From positions 1-26,568 of the forward strand of contig DATAVR010000086.1 of the NCBI GenBank assembly GCA_036267635.1: a DNA stretch of 26,568 bases. Direction: 5' to 3'. The stretch is from JADGRB01 sp036267635. Its GTDB lineage: Bacteria > Myxococcota_A > Polyangia > Fen-1088. The position numbers and the translations under genes are program-made. The first letter of the stretch is position 1. Each line of letters starts with the position of its first letter. The notes beneath the pieces were generated by a model that did no database searches, was not told the origin of the DNA, and saw nothing but the letters and a program-made list of their open reading frames with translations. Shown in pieces: positions 21,868 to 26,568 of this stretch.

Positions 21868-22332
21868 ATGAGAAGGACGACACAAGAACTGTTCTCTTCG
21901 AGTGACGCTCGGGCGGCGATCCTTTCGAGCAACGAGGAGCTCCGGGGGCTCGCCGCGGAGACGATCCACGTTGCGGATGGCGCGACGCGATCGGATCGAG
22001 ACTTCGAACCGCTGCGCGCGCATGCCAAGGACCTTTGCGTCGCCGTAGCGGCGCACATGGACTTCGAGGAACGCATCCTGGCGACGGCGTTGAGCGACGT
22101 CATCGGGTGGGGCTCGGCCTTGCGGGCGCAGATCGAGGAGGATCACGAGAGACAGCGCGCCACCGTCGCCCTGGCGCTGTCGGCGCTGGAGCCCGACAGC
22201 GTGTCGATCGGCCGTTTGATCGAGCGCGTTCGCGCGTTCGCCGACTCCCTCCTCGTCGATCTGGAAAGCGAAGAGAGGTACCTGCTCACCGCCGATCTGG
22301 ACGCGCTTTCGATCGACAGCCACGGAGGCTGA
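21868..22332 (+). CDS. Hemerythrin-like domain protein
   Basis: A 154-residue all-helical cytoplasmic protein. It shows parts of the hemerythrin HHE pattern: His63-xxx-Glu67 (AHMDFEERIL), His93 (EEDHERQRATV) and a late Glu cluster (LLVDLESEERYLLTADL, 129-144). In typical members the last helix carries a His before the Glu pair; here that place has Asp/Leu, and His34 or His52 would need to serve as other ligands. The iron site may therefore be incomplete. Hemerythrin-like domains bind O2 or NO, or sense iron and redox state; which applies is unknown. The ATG at 21868 follows TGAGG with a seven-base gap. Confidence 0.75.
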   Translation: MRRTTQELFSSSDARAAILSSNEELRGLAAETIHVADGATRSDRDFEPLRAHAKDLCVAVAAHMDFEERILATALSDVIGWGSALRAQIEEDHERQRATVALALSALEPDSVSIGRLIERVRAFADSLLVDLESEERYLLTADLDALSIDSHGG

Positions 22333-22336
22333 CGGC

Positions 22337-23260
22337 TCAAGGGGAATCGGGGTCGGTCGCCTGCGACGCCGGTGCTGGCGGAGGCGCCGGCGGTGGGGGG
22401 ACCGCTGCCGGCGGAGGCGCCGGTGCTGGCGGAGGCGCCGGCGGGACCGCTGGCGGCTGCGAGGCGACGGGTGGTGGCGTCACCAGCCTCAGTGGCGGTG
22501 GCCCTATGGGCGGCGGTGGTGGTGGTGCGGCCGGCGGCGGCGGCGCTTGCCGCAGCGGTTCCACGTGGCCGTCATCCTCCTCGAGCACGGCGTACTGAAG
22601 ACCGATCAAGTCCACCGGCGCGAGCCGCGCCAGCGGGACGACCCGCCCCAGGCCGCCTCCATAGAAGAGGCGCAGCGGGTGGCCCGCGTCGACGGCCACC
22701 CATCCATCGTAGAGACGCGCGGCGTCGGCAGCGGCGGCGGTGGCGGCCGCATCGGCGATGATCACGATCAGCGCCACCGCCGCCACGGCTCCCGCCGCGG
22801 CACCTGCCGCCCTGCCGCCGCCTCCACCACCGTGTCGTCCGCCGCCACGCGACCCGACGCGCGCCGCGGCGGGTCGGGCGCCGTTCCCCGATGGGGCTCT
22901 CCAGCCGCCGCCGGCAGGCGGCGCCGGGCGTCGGTTCATGGCGACCGGCGCGCCGACCGGCCGTCGCATGACGATCGGACGCGGCGCCACGACCACGGGC
23001 CCCGGTGAGCTCACGACCACCGCCGGAACGTCGACCTCGACGCCGACCTCGACCTCCGGCGGCGGCAGGTCAGCGACCGGGGGCGGCGCGGGTGGCGGTG
23101 GTGGCGGCACGACTGCGCCCGCGGGGATGACGCGTACCTCGCCCCCGCGCATGGCGGGCGGAATCTGCGTGAGCCGTTCGACCTCCCAGGTCGGCACCCG
23201 GTACTCGACCGAGGCGCATCCCCCGGCGCTCGCCATCGCGCCCAGAACCAACCACCGCAT
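22337..23260 (-). CDS. Pro-rich lipoprotein with a central hydrophobic segment
   Basis: A 307-residue protein. I chose the ATG at 23260 (MRWLVLGAMASAGGC, lipid Cys15) because GGAGGG lies about eight bases upstream; the ATG at 23290 is an alternative. After a short conserved-looking stretch (VPTWEVERLTQIPPAM) come Pro-rich blocks, Gly/Arg-rich sequence (GSRGGGRHGGGGGGR) and a hydrophobic segment AVAAVALIVIIADAAATAAA. A compact domain follows (ARLYDGWVAVDAGHPLRLF...LARLAPVDLIGLQYAVLEED) and then about 70 residues of almost pure Pro and Ala. The function is unknown; an envelope-spanning or wall-associated protein is plausible. Its stop is four bases from the convergent hemerythrin-like gene. Confidence 0.7.
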   Translation of the reverse strand: MRWLVLGAMASAGGCASVEYRVPTWEVERLTQIPPAMRGGEVRVIPAGAVVPPPPPPAPPPVADLPPPEVEVGVEVDVPAVVVSSPGPVVVAPRPIVMRRPVGAPVAMNRRPAPPAGGGWRAPSGNGARPAAARVGSRGGGRHGGGGGGRAAGAAAGAVAAVALIVIIADAAATAAAADAARLYDGWVAVDAGHPLRLFYGGGLGRVVPLARLAPVDLIGLQYAVLEEDDGHVEPLRQAPPPPAAPPPPPPIGPPPLRLVTPPPVASQPPAVPPAPPPAPAPPPAAVPPPPAPPPAPASQATDPDSP

Positions 23261-23488
23261 CAGGTTCGCCCTCCACCGTTCGCCGCTCATGCGCGTCTCG
23301 TGATTCAAATCTCGGGCCAAACACCCGCAACGAGGCCGGCCGGCGATCACAGGCAAATTCGCGTTCGCCAACCCGGGTCGCGCGCCGGCACCGCGGTGGG
23401 CTGTGAAACGGACGCACATCGTGCGACCACCACGATCTCAATTGCCCGCGGTCGGCGCGCGCGCCGCGCGTCCAATGATCGAACACCG

Positions 23489-23803
23489 GTGCCCGCTCGT
23501 CGCTACCCCAAAGAGCCGTTGGCGCGGTACTGGCTGGCCGTGGCGCTCGAGCTCGGCGGCGACCGAATCGCCGCGCGGAACGTTTTCACGGCGCTGGCCC
23601 AATCTCCAGTCGGTCCCGAGTGGATCAGGCGTTGGTCGTGGTTGCGGATTGCGGACATTGCCGTCGCCCAAACGAACCCGATCGAGGGTCGCGGCGCCCT
23701 CGGCCACGCGCTCGAAGGCGCCGTCTGGTACGACGCCGACTTTCAGCGCTTCGCCGACTACGTCCGGCGCGAGGTGGAATGGCTGGGGCGCCACCCGCAG
23801 TGA
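23489..23803 (+). CDS. TPR-like C-terminal fragment, start uncertain
   Basis: About 105 residues from a GTG at 23489 show protein character: RYPKEPLARYWLAVALELGG, DRIAARNVFTALAQ, GRGALGHALEGAVWYDADF and RFADYVRREVEWLGRHPQ. The first two resemble a tetratricopeptide helix pair. The frame is open upstream to 23300, but that part (Arg/Thr-rich, without pattern) does not look coding, and no ribosome binding site precedes the GTG. It may be the surviving 3' end of a longer TPR protein. The stop codon lies in a duplicated 24-bp unit. Confidence 0.45.
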   Translation: MPARRYPKEPLARYWLAVALELGGDRIAARNVFTALAQSPVGPEWIRRWSWLRIADIAVAQTNPIEGRGALGHALEGAVWYDADFQRFADYVRREVEWLGRHPQ

Positions 23804-23834
23804 TCGCCTTAGCGCCACCCGCAGTGATCGCCTT
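23788..23834 (+). repeat. 24-bp tandem duplication across a stop codon
   Basis: The 23 bases at 23788-23810 recur exactly at 23812-23834, separated by a single A. The unit holds the TGA of the TPR-like fragment. It is a simple recent tandem duplication; the second copy pushes the next gene further downstream. Confidence 0.9.
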
Positions 23835-23854
23835 GATGTTACGCTGCGGATGAG

Positions 23855-24355
23855 ATGACGAGATCGCCCTCGAAGGATTGGTGTCTGGTGGCGTTCATGG
23901 TGTCGGGGCTGGCGGCCGCGGCGTGTGGGAGCGGCGGCGCGGACACGGGAGCGGGCAACAACGCCGCCGTGTGCGTCCCCTACGAGCTCACCCTGGCCGG
24001 GGAGCTCGATGGTCAATCGGTCGCGGTGCAGGTCGACGTGTCGTCTCTGTTCCAGCAGATCTCTCCGCCGTATACGTTGGACGCCAGTTACGCGGACGGC
24101 GCCGTTCACCTCCAGTGGAACAAACCGCTCCCCATCGGTCAAACGACCCCAGTCACCGGCACCATCGTCATGCCGGCCGGATCGCCTCACGCCGGCGAGA
24201 CGATCTGTGCCGGGAGCGGCACGGTCACCGACCAGAGTGCGACCGACGGGGGCGTCTTTGACAACTACCTGTTCACGTTGCGGACGCTTTCGATCGGCCC
24301 CACCTGCCCCGGGGCCGCGCTGGCGGGCGAGATCGACGGCTGCGCAGGGGGGTGA
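23855..24355 (+). CDS. Small lipoprotein of unknown function
   Basis: A 166-residue predicted lipoprotein. The ATG at 23855 opens MTRSPSKDWCLVAFMVSGLA followed by AAAC (Cys24). After a short Gly-rich spacer (GSGGADTGAGNN) comes a beta-rich domain: CVPYELTLAGELDGQSVAVQ, PPYTLDASYADGAVHLQW and TPVTGTIVMPAGS. Cysteines occur at AVCVPY, ETICAGSG, PTCPG and DGCAGG. No known family was recognised. It is upstream of the GH74-type gene in the same direction with a 69-bp gap; the latter has its own ribosome binding site, and joint function is possible but unproven. Confidence 0.75.
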   Translation: MTRSPSKDWCLVAFMVSGLAAAACGSGGADTGAGNNAAVCVPYELTLAGELDGQSVAVQVDVSSLFQQISPPYTLDASYADGAVHLQWNKPLPIGQTTPVTGTIVMPAGSPHAGETICAGSGTVTDQSATDGGVFDNYLFTLRTLSIGPTCPGAALAGEIDGCAGG

Positions 24356-24424
24356 GCCGCCAGGGCCGCCGGCGGGACTTTCTGGAATTGTACGTTCCGG
24401 GCGATTGTGGTTGAAGGAGCGTCC

Positions 24425-26568
24425 ATGAAAACGCTCCGCTTCGTGCTCGGCCTCGCGATGCTCTCGGCGCTTCCGGCGAGGGCCGCGGACAAGCCGGCTT
24501 CGGTCCCCTACACCTGGAAAAGCGTCCAGATCGTCGGCGGCGGCTTCGTCGACGGATTCGTGTTTCACCCGACCGCCAAGGACGTTCTCTACGCCCGCAC
24601 CGACATCGGGGGCGCCTACCGGCGCGATCCGCGGACGCGCCGTTGGATCCCGATGCTCGACTGGGTTCCCTACGCCGACCTCAATCTCATGGGCGTGGAG
24701 AGCATCGCCGTCGATCCCTCGGACGCCAGCAAAGTCTACCTTGCCTGCGGGACGTACACGGCGCCGGAGGTTCCCGATGGCGCCATCCTGCGCTCCGCGG
24801 ATCAGGGGCGGACTTTCGAGCGCACCAACGTGCCGATCAAGTTCGGCGGCAACGAAGCGGGCCGCGGCAACGGCGAGCGCATGGCCGTCGATCCCAACGA
24901 CGGCCGCGTGCTGTTCCTCGGCACGCGCAAGAGCGGCCTCTGGAAGAGCGCCGACGGCGCGCTGACCTGGACCAAGGTGGCGACGTTCCCCAGCGACGTG
25001 CTGCAGCTAGCTGCCGAGGAGGCCAAGCTGCCGGCCTGGAGCGGCGCCGGCCGCAGCAGCATCGTCTTCGTCGTCTTCGATCCGACGAGCGGCAGCGCGG
25101 GCAAAGCCAGCCGGGTCCTCTACGCGGGCGTGTCGGTGATGGGCAAGCCCGGTCTCTTCCGCAGCGTCGACGCGGGCGTGACCTGGAAGCTCGTTCCCGG
25201 ACAGCCGACCAAGTACCGTCCCAACCACGCGGTCCTGGCCTCCGACGGAAACCTGTTCGTCAGCTACGGGACCGATCCCGGCCCGATGCCGATGGTCGAC
25301 GGCGCGGTCTGGAAGCTGGACACGCGCAGCGGTGCCTGGACCGACGTCACCCCGGACAAGCCCGACGCCCAACGCAAGTTCGGATACGGGGCCGTCTCCG
25401 TCGACGCGCGCAACCCGAAGGTCCTGATCGCCAGCTCGTTCTACCGCCCCAAGGGCGAGGAGGTCTTTCGCAGCACCGACGGCGGCGCGACCTGGAGGCC
25501 GGTCTTTCACCCCTGGGACCCCTCGGAGGGTTCCCACACCCTCGCGCGTGAGGGCGGCGGCGTCTACGACTACGCGCTCGCGCCCTACGTCAAGGACACG
25601 GACATCCACTGGCTGTTCGACATCGAGATCGATCCTTCGAATTCAGATCACGCGATGTTCACCACCGGCTACGGCGGCTGGGAGACTTACGATCTGACCA
25701 ACGTCGACAAGAACCTGCCCACCCATTGGTCGGTGATGAGCCCCGGCATCGAGGAGACGGTGGCGCTGGCGCTCTACAGCCCCACCAGGGGCGCGCCGCT
25801 GGTCACCGCCATCGGCGACTACTCGGGCTTCGTGCACCAAGATCTCGACCAGCCTGCCCCCGACGGCAATCCCAAGCCGCCTTTTCTGGGGAACACCAAG
25901 GACGTCAGCGGCGGCGCGCTGAACCCGAGCGTGATCGTGCGGGTGGGCCGCGCCCGCCATGCGGAGAAAGACAAGAACCTCGGCTACTCGCTGGACGGCG
26001 GCAAGAGCTGGCACGAGCCGGCGGCGCTGCCCGATCCCGAGGCCAACGAAGGAGACATCGCCGTCTCCGCCGATGGCGCCATCTGGGTCTGGACCCCGCG
26101 CGAGCAAGCGCCGTACGTCACTTCAGACAAAGGCGCCAGCTGGGCGCCCTGCGCCGGTTTGCCGAAAGGGACGCGCGTGGTCGCCGATCGCGTGAACGGC
26201 AAGCGCTTCTATGCGATGGCGCTCTTCGACGGCAAGCTGTTCGAGAGCGTCGACGGCGCGGCGCGCTTCACGGAGCGTCCGCTGGTCTTGCCGGACGGGC
26301 TGCCGAAGCGGGGAGGGAACGGAAAGGACAACCGCACCGAGCGCGGCGACGACCGCGGCGGCCAGGATCGCCTCTATACGACGCCGGGCCGCGAGGGCGA
26401 TCTGTGGCTGGCGGCCTACGACGGCCTCTACCACGCGCCCGCCAAGAAGGAGTTCGTTCGCGTCGCGGGCGTCGACCAGATCCACGCCTTCGGTTTCGGC
26501 AAGCGGGCGCCCCACGCCAAGCTGGCCGCGCTTTACCTGGTGGGCACCGTGCAAGGGCAACGGGGGTT
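24425..26568 (+). CDS. Secreted GH74-type xyloglucanase-like protein, 3' end outside the window
   Basis: 714 codons are visible, close to the usual length of the GH74 double beta-propeller. The ATG at 24425 follows AAGGAG by five bases. The leader MKTLRFVLGLAMLSALPARA is cut after ARA-A. GH74 features are IVGGGFVDGFVFHPT, YARTDIGGAYRRD with the expected catalytic base Asp60, MLDWVPYADLNLMGVESIAV, NEAGRGNGERMAVDPND, and repeated propeller turns such as LFRSVDAGVTWK, FRSTDGGATWR and YSLDGGKSWH. At the second site TTGYGGWETYDLTN replaces the usual TGATIYGTDNLT type, so the catalytic acid is not in its standard place. Members cleave xyloglucan; this one may differ in substrate or activity. No lipobox is present, so it should be released. 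Confidence 0.88.
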   Translation, partial: MKTLRFVLGLAMLSALPARAADKPASVPYTWKSVQIVGGGFVDGFVFHPTAKDVLYARTDIGGAYRRDPRTRRWIPMLDWVPYADLNLMGVESIAVDPSDASKVYLACGTYTAPEVPDGAILRSADQGRTFERTNVPIKFGGNEAGRGNGERMAVDPNDGRVLFLGTRKSGLWKSADGALTWTKVATFPSDVLQLAAEEAKLPAWSGAGRSSIVFVVFDPTSGSAGKASRVLYAGVSVMGKPGLFRSVDAGVTWKLVPGQPTKYRPNHAVLASDGNLFVSYGTDPGPMPMVDGAVWKLDTRSGAWTDVTPDKPDAQRKFGYGAVSVDARNPKVLIASSFYRPKGEEVFRSTDGGATWRPVFHPWDPSEGSHTLAREGGGVYDYALAPYVKDTDIHWLFDIEIDPSNSDHAMFTTGYGGWETYDLTNVDKNLPTHWSVMSPGIEETVALALYSPTRGAPLVTAIGDYSGFVHQDLDQPAPDGNPKPPFLGNTKDVSGGALNPSVIVRVGRARHAEKDKNLGYSLDGGKSWHEPAALPDPEANEGDIAVSADGAIWVWTPREQAPYVTSDKGASWAPCAGLPKGTRVVADRVNGKRFYAMALFDGKLFESVDGAARFTERPLVLPDGLPKRGGNGKDNRTERGDDRGGQDRLYTTPGREGDLWLAAYDGLYHAPAKKEFVRVAGVDQIHAFGFGKRAPHAKLAALYLVGTVQGQRG

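Noticed and set aside
23788..23834. 24-bp repeat as an attachment site
   Set aside because: The units are directly adjacent, with no integrase or inserted element; simple tandem duplication is enough.
24366..24375. CCGCCGGCGG palindrome after the lipoprotein at 23855 as a terminator
   Set aside because: Very short stem without a proper loop or T-run.

Overview
The window looks like chromosomal DNA from a high-GC member of Myxococcota, most likely a Polyangia/Sorangium-type soil myxobacterium. This is inferred from very GC-rich coding sequence, at least twelve predicted lipoproteins, three of them with long Gly/Thr 'GTGG' linkers, a Cys-rich Dickkopf-like lipoprotein, and plant-polysaccharide hydrolases. 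I see no rRNA, tRNA, CRISPR array, IS element or phage gene.

Region 1 (1-7200) is built around a family of short coiled-coil proteins. There are three intact copies (206-502, 2015-2332, 6960-7193), a decayed 5' relic (1886-1965) and a short 3' relic (3505-3530). Two copies have a divergent serpin-type gene upstream: a complete serpin (532-1814, minus) and a second start with a matching leader that runs off the left edge (1-75, minus). A roughly 1.8 kb serpin/coiled-coil unit therefore appears to have been duplicated in tandem. In the complete serpin, the secretion leader and the serpin body are in different frames, separated exactly at three perfect 8-bp repeats. With two repeat units the two parts join in frame, so the gene is either a phase-variable switch candidate or a recent frameshift. 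Between and after these genes lie a Cys-rich lipoprotein, a one-TM Pro/Ala-rich protein, a GTGG-linker lipoprotein, an SDR oxidoreductase and a small lipoprotein.

Region 2 (7200-14300) holds a secreted alpha/beta hydrolase overlapping a small RcsF-like lipoprotein, a 914-residue lipoprotein with four tandem DsbA-like thioredoxin domains (the second has CPFT instead of CPFC), a divergent RelE/ParE-like protein, and a run of small lipoproteins. A strong intrinsic terminator there ends directly on the start codon of the next gene. The region closes with an eight-helix membrane protein made of four repeats.

Region 3 (14300-19250) holds a YfhO-like polytopic membrane protein, a short acidic ORF, a CorA-type transporter, an SDR with His in place of the usual catalytic-tetrad Asn, and two broken gene fragments.

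Region 4 (19400-26568) carries a GH54-type alpha-L-arabinofuranosidase lipoprotein on a long Gly-rich tether and, at the right edge, a secreted GH74-type xyloglucanase-like protein. Together they suggest surface and secreted attack on hemicellulose. Between them are a DUF3455 lipoprotein, a hemerythrin-like protein, a Pro-rich lipoprotein, a TPR-like C-terminal fragment and another small lipoprotein. No stretch longer than about 300 bases lacks a gene or a described element.
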